Positions 32,514 to 41,171 of a stretch of DNA of 64,000 nt are shown here, piece after piece. A program made the translations under genes and the position numbers. Below the pieces are notes generated by a model, which searched no databases, was not told where the DNA came from, and worked only from the letters and a program-made list of their open reading frames with translations. This DNA comes from Clostridiales bacterium. Lineage in GTDB: Bacteria > Bacillota > Clostridia > Christensenellales > CAG-138. Location: positions 11,393 through 75,392 of the forward strand of contig SFEL01000010.1 of assembly GCA_004557245.1 (NCBI GenBank), given 5' to 3'. The first letter of the stretch is position 1; the number at the start of each line of letters is the position of its first letter.

Positions 32514-34219
32514 AGCTTATATTTACCCGCGGAACATTCAGGGAAAAGCTGTTTTCTTCAATGCTTTTCACCACCCTCACCACGCTCATGCTGTGCAGCT
32601 CGCTGCTGCTCATAGTATTCAGCTCCCGCATGGAGGACAGCGCACGGCAGGAGGCGGATACGCTTATATCCGTAGTATCCTCTTCCATCAGCGACCTGCG
32701 AGATTCCACCGAAAAGATAGGCTCAAAGCTCAACCGCAATTCTCTCGTGATAAACGCCATGTCAGGCGGCGGGGCGTTCCCACAGCAGACATACTACGAG
32801 CTGTACAACGCCACAAGCGGTCTTCGGGACTATGTGCAATTTTACCTTTACGACACCAACGGCGCTTTACAATACTCTACCTCCAGCGCAGGGCACTCAC
32901 GCACCCTGCCTACAAACTGGGGCATACTCCTTGCGGCGGCAAGTCACCACGGGGAGCTTGTGTTCCGGGGGGCAGACGCATTCAGCTACCCAGACCGGGA
33001 TGCGGTGCTGTACGCCGCCCGGAGCATCGTGAACAACGCGGGCGATGCGGTTGGCTACTTCGTTGCGAACCTTTCCGAAGACAATCTGCAGGAGCTTTTG
33101 GAGGGCAAGTTCGGCAGCCGCAACACCCTCTACATTACCGACGCCTTCATGCGCACCATATACTGCTCCCGTCCGGCGGAAACTGATTCCCCCGTGCCCG
33201 CGCTGCGTTCCGCAATGCTCAGCAATACCCACGTATCCTCCGACGAGTACAACTACTACATGCGCCACGAGCCCACAAGCGGCCTGTATATAATACTTCG
33301 CCAGCCAAAGGCATTCACCCGGGACACAACGAGACTTCTGAGGACAGTGGCCTCATTTCTCGTCCTCGGCAGCATAGCCCTCTGCGTGTTCGTCTCCTTC
33401 AACCTGAGCAGACAGCTTTCAGACCCCATAGGCAAGATAACCTCCGCCATGGCGGAGGTGGAAAAGGGCAGCCTGGATACCCGCGTAAACCTTCACCGCA
33501 GCGACGAATTGGGGCAGCTCGCGGACAACTTCGACAACATGGTAGAGCGCCTCAAAACCTACATGGATAAACTCATACAGGGTCAGCGGGACCTGGATGA
33601 GGCTCAGATACGCATGATGCAGGCACAGCTGAACCCCCACTTCCTCTGCAACACGCTGGACACGATGAAGTGGATAGGCAAGATGAACGGTGTGCCCGAA
33701 ATATCCAACATATCCATGGATCTTGCGGACATACTGCGGGCCTGCATATCTACAGATGAATTCGTTCTACTTGGGGACGAGCTGGAGCTTCTGAACCGTT
33801 ACGTACGCATACAGCGCATACGCTTCCCCGGACGCTTTACCTACGCCGCAAGGGGTCACGAGAAATACATTGACTGCATAGTCCCAAAGCTCATACTCCA
33901 GCCCCTTGTGGAAAACGCCATACTTCACGGCCTTGCCGACCGGGACAACGGCAGCATAGTCCTCTCCGTATCGGAGCAGCCCGGCGGCCTGCTCAGGATA
34001 GCCGTATCCGACGACGGCAGCGGCATACCCGACGAGGTGATACGGCGCTTTGCACAGGATGGCCCTGCCCGCGAGGGGCGGCTTGGCCTGTACAACGTAA
34101 ACCTTATACTTAAGAAATACTACGGGACCGATTTCGGGCTTCACCTCAGGAATAATCCGGAAGGCGGCGCTACGGTCTGTGCGCTGCTGCCCATCACAAG
34201 GAGGGAAACAGATGCTTAA
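32510..34219 (+). CDS. Sensor histidine kinase, YesM/LytS-like
   Basis: 569 residues. One membrane helix at about 12-35, an extracellular sensor domain (about 36-270), a second helix near 278-298, a HAMP domain (SRQLSDPIGKITSAMAEVEKG region), then a His-kinase domain with the phospho-accepting motif Q-L-N-P-H-F-L-C-N-T near residue 376. A HATPase domain follows, with the N box VENAILHGL and the G box DDGSGIP. It overlaps the binding-protein gene upstream and the response regulator downstream, so the three are co-expressed. It likely controls the divergent ABC importer operon. Confidence 0.92.
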   Translation: MKLIFTRGTFREKLFSSMLFTTLTTLMLCSSLLLIVFSSRMEDSARQEADTLISVVSSSISDLRDSTEKIGSKLNRNSLVINAMSGGGAFPQQTYYELYNATSGLRDYVQFYLYDTNGALQYSTSSAGHSRTLPTNWGILLAAASHHGELVFRGADAFSYPDRDAVLYAARSIVNNAGDAVGYFVANLSEDNLQELLEGKFGSRNTLYITDAFMRTIYCSRPAETDSPVPALRSAMLSNTHVSSDEYNYYMRHEPTSGLYIILRQPKAFTRDTTRLLRTVASFLVLGSIALCVFVSFNLSRQLSDPIGKITSAMAEVEKGSLDTRVNLHRSDELGQLADNFDNMVERLKTYMDKLIQGQRDLDEAQIRMMQAQLNPHFLCNTLDTMKWIGKMNGVPEISNISMDLADILRACISTDEFVLLGDELELLNRYVRIQRIRFPGRFTYAARGHEKYIDCIVPKLILQPLVENAILHGLADRDNGSIVLSVSEQPGGLLRIAVSDDGSGIPDEVIRRFAQDGPAREGRLGLYNVNLILKKYYGTDFGLHLRNNPEGGATVCALLPITRRETDA

Positions 34220-34964
34220 AGTTCTCGTTGTGGAAGATGAGCCATACGTGCGCCGGGGCATTGTGCTGTCGGTAGACTGGACGGCGCTGGACTGCTTCGT
34301 GGTAGGCGAGGCGGCCAACGGCGAGGAGGGCTACGACGCGGCGCTGAAATTCCAGCCCAACATCATCATAACCGACATACGCATGCCTAAGATGGACGGC
34401 ATCGAGATGCTCAAGCGGCTTCGGGAGGCCGGCTGCAAGTCCGAGGTGATAATACTCACTGCCTACAGCGACTTTGAGTACGCCAAAAACGCGCTGCATT
34501 ACGGCGCGGCGGACTACCTTCTCAAGCCCTTCCACGATGGCGAACTGGAGCAGGTGATAGTCTCCATACATTCCCGCCTCATGGCCAGGCAGGGCAACGC
34601 CGCGGAATCCCTACCCGCCCTTCAGCTCAAGAAAGGCGACAAGAGCAAGTACGTAATGGAGTCCCTCGCCTACATTGCGGGCCACTACAACGACCCGGAC
34701 ATAGGCGTTGGCTCCATAGCCGCAAACGCAGGCATAAGCGAGGGCTACCTCTGCCATATATTCAAAAAAGAGACAAACTACACCCTGATGGAGTATCTAT
34801 CCCAGTACCGCATGCACGTAGCCATGCAGCTCCTCCGGGACTGCCGGGTAAAAATATACGAGGTGGCCGAACAGGTGGGGTACAGGGATATCGCCTATTT
34901 TTCCAGCATGTTCCGCAAGATAGTAGGCGTCACTCCCTCAGAGTATCAGGACAGGTGCAAATAA
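34212..34964 (+). CDS. AraC-type response regulator, YesN-like
   Basis: About 250 residues from the ATG at 34212, behind AGGAGGGAAAC; a frame-extension upstream to 34179 lacks a ribosome site. The receiver domain has acidic residues VVEDEP at the start and phospho-acceptor Asp55 (II-T-D-I-R-M-P). The C-terminal 100 residues carry two AraC helix-turn-helix motifs, with the conserved YLCHIFKKETNYTLMEYL and VGYRDIAYFSSMFRKIVGVTP. It overlaps the kinase end by 8 bp and is its partner. Confidence 0.93.
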   Translation: MLKVLVVEDEPYVRRGIVLSVDWTALDCFVVGEAANGEEGYDAALKFQPNIIITDIRMPKMDGIEMLKRLREAGCKSEVIILTAYSDFEYAKNALHYGAADYLLKPFHDGELEQVIVSIHSRLMARQGNAAESLPALQLKKGDKSKYVMESLAYIAGHYNDPDIGVGSIAANAGISEGYLCHIFKKETNYTLMEYLSQYRMHVAMQLLRDCRVKIYEVAEQVGYRDIAYFSSMFRKIVGVTPSEYQDRCK

Positions 34965-35068
34965 TCCGGCGCAAGATAAGCTTTAACATGAGCATGGCAT
35001 ATACCCAATATAATTGGAGGATCCAGAGTCTCTTCGTTATCGTCAGAATGTTCCGTCCGCGCTTCGCA

Positions 35069-35105
35069 ATACAGCCGGCTTTCTTTCGGAGAAAGCCGGC
35101 TGTAT
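35069..35105. terminator. Strong hairpin between the response regulator and gntR
   Basis: A perfect 16-bp stem (35069-35084 with 35090-35105) encloses a 5-nt loop. It lies between convergent genes and likely ends transcription from both sides, although no long T-tract is present. Confidence 0.65.
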
Positions 35106-35164
35106 GTCCTGTTATATCTGAGGTTAAATAGCAATCGCTGCTTTTCTTTTACAAAATGCCCGGA

Positions 35165-35899
35165 TTATCTTTTACATACGCCATCGTTACTCCCATACCT
35201 TTCCTCCAGTACGGCTACACCCTGGGAGAGTATCTCACGGGTGAGGCTGACGGCCTGCTGCTCGTCCTTGGCCTTTATGGCGGCAAGCAGCCTGCGGTGC
35301 AGGCGCGCAGATTCCTGCACGTCCCCCGCCTTAACGCTGTAATGCTGCTTTATGAGCGCCCGTATCACCGGCTCAAACGCGCGGAAAAACATGCTGTATA
35401 TGCCGTTGCCCGAGGCCTGGGTGAGCCGGTAATGGAACTGGTACACCTGCTCCTCAGGGTCGCCGCCCTGCTCAAGTGCGTCAATGTAACCCTCCATCTC
35501 GGCATACGTGCTGTCGTATATATTCTCGCAGGCAAGCCTTGCGCATTCCATCTCAACCAGCCGGCGGAAGTCCATCATATCAGAAAATATGGAATGATCC
35601 AGCTCTACCGAATCGTATGACATTATTGCCGCCAGCGACTGCGGCGTGGGGTACTTGCGGTAATCCCGCACCACAGTCCCCCGGCGCGGCTGTATATTGA
35701 GAAAGCCCATGCTTTCCAGCTCCAGCACGCTTTGGTTCACGCTGCTGCGGGATATGCCCATCATCTCGGCAAGCTCCCTTTCCGGCGGCAGCCTGTCCCC
35801 CGGCTTAAGCTCGCCTGAGATTATCTTGCTCATTATGGCCTGCGTGCAGTTCTGCTTTAGCGTCGGCGTATTCAGCCTCGTAAAAATGGTAGAGATAAT
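35165..35899 (-). CDS. GntR-family (FadR-type) transcriptional regulator
   Basis: The frame runs to 35998, but the likely start is near 35899. The winged helix of GntR follows (GELKPGDRLPPERELAEMMGISRSSVNQSV), then an all-helical FCD ligand-binding domain to the end (MDFRRLVEMECARLAC, YQFHYRLTQASGN, HRRLLAAIKAKDEQQAV). A sigma-A promoter (35928-35956) lies inside the longer frame, and the only good ribosome site, GGGAGGCGG, is followed by ATT/ATC and not by ATG or GTG. From there the protein has about 244 residues, the family's usual length. It probably controls the three-gene operon to its right. Confidence 0.82.
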   Translation of the reverse strand: MISTIFTRLNTPTLKQNCTQAIMSKIISGELKPGDRLPPERELAEMMGISRSSVNQSVLELESMGFLNIQPRRGTVVRDYRKYPTPQSLAAIMSYDSVELDHSIFSDMMDFRRLVEMECARLACENIYDSTYAEMEGYIDALEQGGDPEEQVYQFHYRLTQASGNGIYSMFFRAFEPVIRALIKQHYSVKAGDVQESARLHRRLLAAIKAKDEQQAVSLTREILSQGVAVLEERYGSNDGVCKR

Positions 35900-35918
35900 A
35901 CCGCCTCCCGTATTTGTG

Positions 35919-35956
35919 GCTGGCATTATTGTACCAGCGTGCACCATAAAAGGCAA
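35919..35956 (-). promoter_or_regulatory. Promoter of gntR with overlapping inverted repeat
   Basis: On the minus strand TTGCCT, a 17-bp spacer, and TACAAT. A 20-bp inverted repeat GCTGG-N10-CCAGC (35919-35938) covers the -10 region and shares its CTGGT...CCAG ends with the operator at 40815-40830, which suggests autoregulation. Confidence 0.5.
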
Positions 35957-35998
35957 CAGCTCTGGCTTGACCAGGCTCTGGTTTGCCTCTTTTTGCAA

Positions 35999-38011
35999 TT
36001 ATATCATCGCGCTGCCGCCGGTGACTATCCATGCGGCCATGGCAGCTACCGTGAATGCGCCGGTATATACGCTGCCGGTCTTTCTGTAGGCCAGTGTGCA
36101 CAGCACGCTGAAAACCAGTACCTGGGGCACGAATACTATCATCAGCGACATGAAGGGGCCGCCGAAGGTAGAGCCGAACAGCAGGTCTGCGCCGGGGCCT
36201 ATGCCTGCGAAGAAGGGGATATACTCGATGAGCATTATCAGCACTATGCCGCCCGCCATGCAGAGGGCATTGCGCCACCAGCAGGACATGAAGCCGCCGA
36301 AGCCGGGCTTATTCGCGGCGGGAGTACGCATCTGGGCGAATATCTTGCTGTTGTTGAGCAGGAAAAACAGGGCGAATATGGGCAGGTATACCAAGAACTG
36401 CAGCACCCGCTCGCCGGTGAAGCTCTTGAAGAAGGGCCATATGAACCTGTAGTCCAGGTCAAAGGCCGCCTCGCATAATAGCAGCATTACGTACATGAGC
36501 GCCAGCATACACAGCGCAAGCAGCGCGGATCTGCCGCAGAGGCTCCAGTCAAGGCCGTTCCTGTGCTCCTCCCGGGCGAGGCCCAGGTCTACCCAATCCA
36601 GCCTGCTGCCCTTCTTCTTTGATCTGACGAAGGGTATTATGGTGGTAGCCAGCATTATGAGTATGAGCAGGGAATACCAGGCCACAAAGCCGTTGCCTAT
36701 GGTCATGCGGAAGATATTCTCAGGCAGCGGCAGCAGGCCGTGGCCCAGCTGCGTCATAAAGGGATAGCTCGCGCCGGCTATGAGGATGGTTATTATGGCG
36801 CCCTTCCACCACCTCCAGCCGGACTTGGCCTTTTCCGGGCGGTCAGGCACGCCCTGTGCCACGGGTGCAAAGAAGGCTGTGGTGAGCAGCAGCTCCATAA
36901 AGGGTATCATCGCCGCTATTGCCAGCATCATAGCCAGGAACACCAGCCATTCCTTGCCCAGGAACACCTGATCAGCAGAGGCTATGGAGGTATCCATGCC
37001 TATGGCGTTGGTGAGCCACTCTATGGCGGTCATCATGCCGTGGGTGTTGTGGGTGGTAAGGCGGTGGTTGGTATTGAGCAGCTCTATGCGCCGCGCGGAG
37101 CCGTCGGCAAAGTCGCCGTAGGTAGTGTTCCATTCGGACTCCTCCGCGCTCACGCCTAAGAACTCGGTGCGCACCGGCTGATCCAGCAGCTCATCCGTGA
37201 CGGTATTGGCGTAATCCCTGAAGTAGCTGAACTCGTCGTACTTTGACTGGAGCAGCAGTACGTTGTTGAATTTTATGTTCTCAGAATCGTATACGCTCTT
37301 TCTGAACAGCTCACCGCACTGCAATATCGTAGCCTTGGGGGATATGTCTCTTCCCTCCGCATCCACCGCGCCGGAATAGGCGGCGGAAACCGTCCAGGAC
37401 GCCCATGTGCCCATTGAGTGGCCGGAAACGGCAAGGCGGGAAGCGTCTACATACGGTAGCTCCGACAATACCGCATAGGCGGCGATACCGCCCATGGAGC
37501 TGTCCTTTACGGAGGAGCCGTCGCTGCCTTTGGAATAGTGGTCGTTAAAGAAGGTAAGGTTGGAGAAGTTCATCATCACCCGGTAGCGCGTCGGCCCGCT
37601 TATCTGAACGTAGGTGCCGTCGGCCTCTGAGTCGTTGCCGTAGGTAACCGTCACCTTGTGGTCGGTGTATCCTCTCTCCTTCATGCCCACGGTGGTGGAG
37701 CCGTGGCCGTATTCATCCAGCGCCAGTACTACAGCGCCCCGCCGCGCCATCTCTATGGCGTATGCGCCGCTGGTCTCGTGGTCGTTCTGGTAGCCGTGGA
37801 GCAGCAGCAGGCCGGGGGCGGGCTGCTGTTCGCTTGCCGTTTCGGGCTTATACAGCTTATATGTAAGCGTGCCCAGATCCGTTTCTATGCTGCCGTCCTC
37901 TATGGCAACCTTGCCGCCGTCGGTCTGTATTCCGTTGGCTATCGCCATGCATACAAAAGACAGTATAATAACGGCTGCCAGCAGTATAGTGGCCTTTTTT
38001 CTGTATTTCAT
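35999..38011 (-). CDS. Membrane-anchored alpha/beta hydrolase fused to a multi-helix membrane domain
   Basis: 670 residues. An N-terminal helix (about 6-26) is followed by an extracytoplasmic alpha/beta hydrolase with L-L-L-H-G-Y (oxyanion region, near 70) and the nucleophile elbow G-H-S-M-G (Ser199). From about residue 350 to the end lie about nine hydrophobic helices. The fusion of a secreted hydrolase with a polytopic domain is uncommon. It follows the ferredoxin-reductase-like gene by 13 bp on the same strand and is the last gene of the operon. Substrate unknown; an ester or amide of a lipid-like compound is plausible, but that is inference. Confidence 0.75.
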   Translation of the reverse strand: MKYRKKATILLAAVIILSFVCMAIANGIQTDGGKVAIEDGSIETDLGTLTYKLYKPETASEQQPAPGLLLLHGYQNDHETSGAYAIEMARRGAVVLALDEYGHGSTTVGMKERGYTDHKVTVTYGNDSEADGTYVQISGPTRYRVMMNFSNLTFFNDHYSKGSDGSSVKDSSMGGIAAYAVLSELPYVDASRLAVSGHSMGTWASWTVSAAYSGAVDAEGRDISPKATILQCGELFRKSVYDSENIKFNNVLLLQSKYDEFSYFRDYANTVTDELLDQPVRTEFLGVSAEESEWNTTYGDFADGSARRIELLNTNHRLTTHNTHGMMTAIEWLTNAIGMDTSIASADQVFLGKEWLVFLAMMLAIAAMIPFMELLLTTAFFAPVAQGVPDRPEKAKSGWRWWKGAIITILIAGASYPFMTQLGHGLLPLPENIFRMTIGNGFVAWYSLLILIMLATTIIPFVRSKKKGSRLDWVDLGLAREEHRNGLDWSLCGRSALLALCMLALMYVMLLLCEAAFDLDYRFIWPFFKSFTGERVLQFLVYLPIFALFFLLNNSKIFAQMRTPAANKPGFGGFMSCWWRNALCMAGGIVLIMLIEYIPFFAGIGPGADLLFGSTFGGPFMSLMIVFVPQVLVFSVLCTLAYRKTGSVYTGAFTVAAMAAWIVTGGSAMI

Positions 38012-38024
38012 AGCAGATCCTCCT

Positions 38025-39239
38025 TTACATTATCGCAGGAACATCCAGCTCTATATCGCTGAGCGGATACGTGCAGCAGGGGTGTATCCAGCCGAATTTC
38101 TTGTCCGCCTCCCTGCGCCCGTCCGCCTCGTCGGGGATAAACACCTCGCCTGAAACAAGCCTGGAATGGCACCAGCCGCACTGACCGCTGCGACAGCGGG
38201 AGGGAGCCTTTATGCCCGCCTGCTCCATGGCTGAGAGCAGCGTCTGGTTTGCCCGGCAGCTTATGGTCTGCTTTTCGCCCCGTATGCTTACGGTCAGGGA
38301 AAAGCTCTTGCCCTGGTTTTCCTTGGGGTAACTTGCGTCGCGGGCGGGATCGCCGTACTCGCCGTACAGCTCCTTGCGGGCGCGCCTTCTGGGCAGACCC
38401 AGCTCCGCTATCTGCTTATCCGCGAAATCGTACATTGCCTTCGGGCCGCAGAGAAACAGTGAATAGTCCTCTTCGCCGGCGTATTTTCTAATAAGCTCCG
38501 CCGTGATGAAGCCATGCTCATAGCCCTCGGCTGCTTCGTCGGACAGTACGTGTACTACCTTTACCCTGCTGTTTGAGCGGGCGGCTACCGCCTCCAGCTC
38601 CTCCTTTAGCAGTATGGTATCCTTCGTGCGGCTGCCGTAGAGTATGGTAAGGTCAAAGTCCTCTATGCCGTCCGCAACGGCGCAGGCCATGGAGTAAAAC
38701 GGGGTTATGCCGCTGCCGCCAGCCATGGCTACCACATGCTTCGCGTCCCTGAGACCCTGATAGTAGAAGTCCCCCTGAGGGCCGGAAATGGTAACCTGAT
38801 CCCCCTCTTTCCAGTTGTCAAGTATGTATTCCGAGGCATATCCGCCCTTTGAGCGGCGGATTGTCAAGGTATAGCTGCCGTTCAGCGCGTCCTTTGGCCC
38901 GGAGCAGATGGAATAGGGCTTGAACAGCCTTGCGCCCTCTATGTTAAGCTCCACCGCCACGTACTGGCCTGCCCTGAAGTACGCCATGCCTTCCGTTCCC
39001 CGGGAGGTATCCGGCACAAGGGTATAGCTCCTGGCGTCATCGTGATCCACTACCTTGGCTATCTTTACGCACTGCTTTTCGGGATGCAGCTTTTCAGCCA
39101 GTATGTTGGAATTGAATACAGACTGGGGCATTTCGTCCCCGGCGGCGGCGATGTGCGCCTCGCGCACCTTTACCTCGCTCAAAAACGCACCTACGCCCAG
39201 GCCCTTAAGGGCCGACTTATCGTAATTGTATTTTGCCAT
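38025..39239 (-). CDS. Ferredoxin-NAD(P) reductase-like flavoprotein with C-terminal [2Fe-2S] domain
   Basis: About 404 residues from the ATG at 39239 (GAGGGCAAG upstream); the frame continues upstream into the neighbouring gene without a start site. After a 60-residue unassigned N-terminal region come the flavin-binding F-K-P-Y-S-I-C-S near 132, the NAD-binding A-G-G-S-G-I-T-P near 185, and a plant-type ferredoxin end with C-x4-C-x2-C (CRSGQCGWC) and a fourth Cys in HPCCTYP. The start overlaps the end of the upstream oxidoreductase's intergenic gap by only 2 bp, so they are tightly coupled. It likely shuttles electrons between NAD(P)H and the neighbouring flavoprotein. Confidence 0.85.
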   Translation of the reverse strand: MAKYNYDKSALKGLGVGAFLSEVKVREAHIAAAGDEMPQSVFNSNILAEKLHPEKQCVKIAKVVDHDDARSYTLVPDTSRGTEGMAYFRAGQYVAVELNIEGARLFKPYSICSGPKDALNGSYTLTIRRSKGGYASEYILDNWKEGDQVTISGPQGDFYYQGLRDAKHVVAMAGGSGITPFYSMACAVADGIEDFDLTILYGSRTKDTILLKEELEAVAARSNSRVKVVHVLSDEAAEGYEHGFITAELIRKYAGEEDYSLFLCGPKAMYDFADKQIAELGLPRRRARKELYGEYGDPARDASYPKENQGKSFSLTVSIRGEKQTISCRANQTLLSAMEQAGIKAPSRCRSGQCGWCHSRLVSGEVFIPDEADGRREADKKFGWIHPCCTYPLSDIELDVPAIM

Positions 39240-39241
39240 TT

Positions 39242-40786
39242 TTACTTGCCCTCCTTCATGTCGAGAAGCGTATAGCGCGCCTGCTCTGCGCCGGAGAGGT
39301 ACGCCTGTGAGTAGCCGTCCATCTGCGTGCCGTGGCCGCCGCAGAAGCGAAGCCCCTTTATGGTATAGTCCAGCTTGTGCCCGCTCTGCACTCTTGGGAA
39401 CATGCCGTCCCATGTGCCGCAGGCGTAGCCGTATACGTCGCCCTGAGGCGTGCCCAGATACCGCGCCCAGGTAACGGGAGACGCCACTACTATTTCTTCA
39501 ATATGGCTGCGCAGGTCTATGCCCGTCAGCTTTTCAAAGTGGGTCACGCATTCCTCCGCTATTCTGTCCTTTAGCCTGAAGTACTCCTCTTCGGTTACGT
39601 TTGCGAATGCGTCCTCCGTGTAGAATTTTGCGAACTGCACCATGCAGGTGCCCTCCGGCGTGCAGTCTGGTATTGCCTCGTTGATTATGGTCACGCAGTA
39701 ATCCTTGTGCCCCTCTATGGTCGCCGCGCTTTCGTATTGCGAAAGGGTATCGCCGGTAGAGCGGACAAATGTATCGTATGCCTTGAAGCCAAGCTGCTCA
39801 TAAGGTATATCCAATCCCAAATATACCGTAAAGGCGCTCTGTGCCAGCTTTCTCGCGTTCATCAGCCTGCGCTCACGCTCCGGCACCTCGCTCTTGTCTA
39901 TCATCCTGTCGAATACCACCGTGGGCATCAGGTTGGATATTACCCGCTCGCAGGGTATATACGTGCCGTCCGCCAGCTCTACGCCGCGTACAGCGCCGTT
40001 TTTAACGTCTATCCTTGTTACCTCGGTGTTGTACCATATATCGCCGCCCATGTCCCTTATGACCTTATCAAATGCCAGCGATATTTCATGGCTGCGGAAG
40101 CGCGCCATCCAGGGCTTCTGTGTAAGATATGTATATGTCATGAAGGTATACACGGCAAAGCTCATCTTTGTGGAGTCCACTCCCACATAGTCCCAGTAGG
40201 ATTCGAATATCTCTCTCGCTTTATCCGGCACGCCTATGCGCCTCAGCATCTCGTCTGTGGTCATGGGCACTACCTTCATGAGGTCGTGGTACTTAAGCAG
40301 CATCTCTACCTTGGCGGGCGGGTTGGGCTCGTTATGGTGCGCCGCCAGCCAGCCTACGCCGTCGGTGAGCATACGGCCCAGCTCCAGCACCGTGGTCATG
40401 CTCTCCCGTGATCCGGGGACGTTTTTCTCCATCTCGTCTATAAACGCCTGCACGCCTACCGGCATGGTGACATCAAAGCCGTTTTCCGGGTCGGTGTTTA
40501 TGGAGCGGAAGGCCTCGTCTGTGGATACCCAGTCCACGTCCAGCCCGTAGCCGTCCAGCAGCCTGCGCACCGCGCCCTCGTTCTCGCCTTCGCCCATCTG
40601 GCACATCTCGTGAAGCGTGCCCTCGAATTCAAACCTTCCCCTGCGGAAGGAAGTAGCGCAGCCGCCGGGCAGGTTATGCTTTTCCAGCAGCAGCACCTTT
40701 TTGCCCTCCTTGGCAAGGTATGCCGCTGCGCTCAGCCCGCCGTTGCCGGCGCCCACGATAACTGCATCGTATGACTTTGCCTGCAT
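39242..40786 (-). CDS. FAD-dependent oxidoreductase of the phytoene desaturase/carotenoid isomerase family
   Basis: 514 residues. The dinucleotide-binding motif V-G-A-G-N-G-G-L-S-A-A near residue 11 is followed by LLLEKHNLPGGCATSF, typical of the CrtI/CrtO/RetSat group, and the C-terminal motif GGHGTQMDGYSQAYLSG. No other carotenoid gene is nearby, so true carotenoid synthesis is unlikely; a redox or isomerisation reaction on a lipid or isoprenoid is more plausible. It is the first gene of a three-gene operon with a sigma-A promoter and a FadR-type operator. Ribosome site GGGAGGTATCTTATAAT. Confidence 0.85.
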   Translation of the reverse strand: MQAKSYDAVIVGAGNGGLSAAAYLAKEGKKVLLLEKHNLPGGCATSFRRGRFEFEGTLHEMCQMGEGENEGAVRRLLDGYGLDVDWVSTDEAFRSINTDPENGFDVTMPVGVQAFIDEMEKNVPGSRESMTTVLELGRMLTDGVGWLAAHHNEPNPPAKVEMLLKYHDLMKVVPMTTDEMLRRIGVPDKAREIFESYWDYVGVDSTKMSFAVYTFMTYTYLTQKPWMARFRSHEISLAFDKVIRDMGGDIWYNTEVTRIDVKNGAVRGVELADGTYIPCERVISNLMPTVVFDRMIDKSEVPERERRLMNARKLAQSAFTVYLGLDIPYEQLGFKAYDTFVRSTGDTLSQYESAATIEGHKDYCVTIINEAIPDCTPEGTCMVQFAKFYTEDAFANVTEEEYFRLKDRIAEECVTHFEKLTGIDLRSHIEEIVVASPVTWARYLGTPQGDVYGYACGTWDGMFPRVQSGHKLDYTIKGLRFCGGHGTQMDGYSQAYLSGAEQARYTLLDMKEGK

Positions 40787-40814
40787 ATTATAAGATACCT
40801 CCCATTAAATTTAT

Positions 40815-40830
40815 CTGGTCTAACCACCAG
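40815..40830 (-). promoter_or_regulatory. Likely GntR operator at the transcription start of the redox operon
   Basis: CTGGTCTAACCACCAG is an inverted repeat that contains TGGTCTAACCA (40816-40826), matching the FadR-subfamily operator consensus TNGTNNNACNA. It sits at the predicted transcription start, where repressor binding would block transcription. The GntR regulator gene lies at the far end of the operon. Confidence 0.6.
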
Positions 40831-40832
40831 TC

Positions 40833-40861
40833 AGTATATACCAAAAATGATATTTTTTCAA
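40833..40861 (-). promoter_or_regulatory. Promoter of the redox/hydrolase operon
   Basis: On the minus strand TTGAAA, a 17-bp spacer and TATACT. The remaining intergenic sequence up to 41029 is AT-rich with no gene seen. Confidence 0.7.
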
Positions 40862-41029
40862 CAAAAAAATGCCGGCAATAGCGCACACGCTTTCGCATCT
40901 CTGTCATATTGTGTCTGCGGTTGACCGGTACGACTTATTTCGTTCTGCATCTGTTTGTTTTAGAGGTAACAGGTTTATATGAATTACCGGAATAGCGCAG
41001 AGAACACTACGTTCAATTGCGCCAAAATA

Positions 41030-41058
41030 TTGACAATAGCTAAAATTTTTTGTAGAAT
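41030..41058 (+). promoter_or_regulatory. Promoter of the BMP-type ABC importer operon
   Basis: A perfect TTGACA (41030-41035), a 17-bp spacer, and TAGAAT (41053-41058), giving a leader of about 107 nt before the ATPase gene. Confidence 0.75.
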
Positions 41059-41171
41059 TAATATCATTTGTTAGATTACATGGCTTTAGCAATACCGGAT
41101 TATATTCACATTTTTAATAAATAAACTGCCAGTCAGGGCAAAGAATCAAACATACTGAAGGGGTCGGGCCG

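Noticed and set aside
41059..41171. A purine riboswitch before the nucleoside-type importer
   Set aside because: The 107-nt leader shows no conserved purine-aptamer core or terminator.
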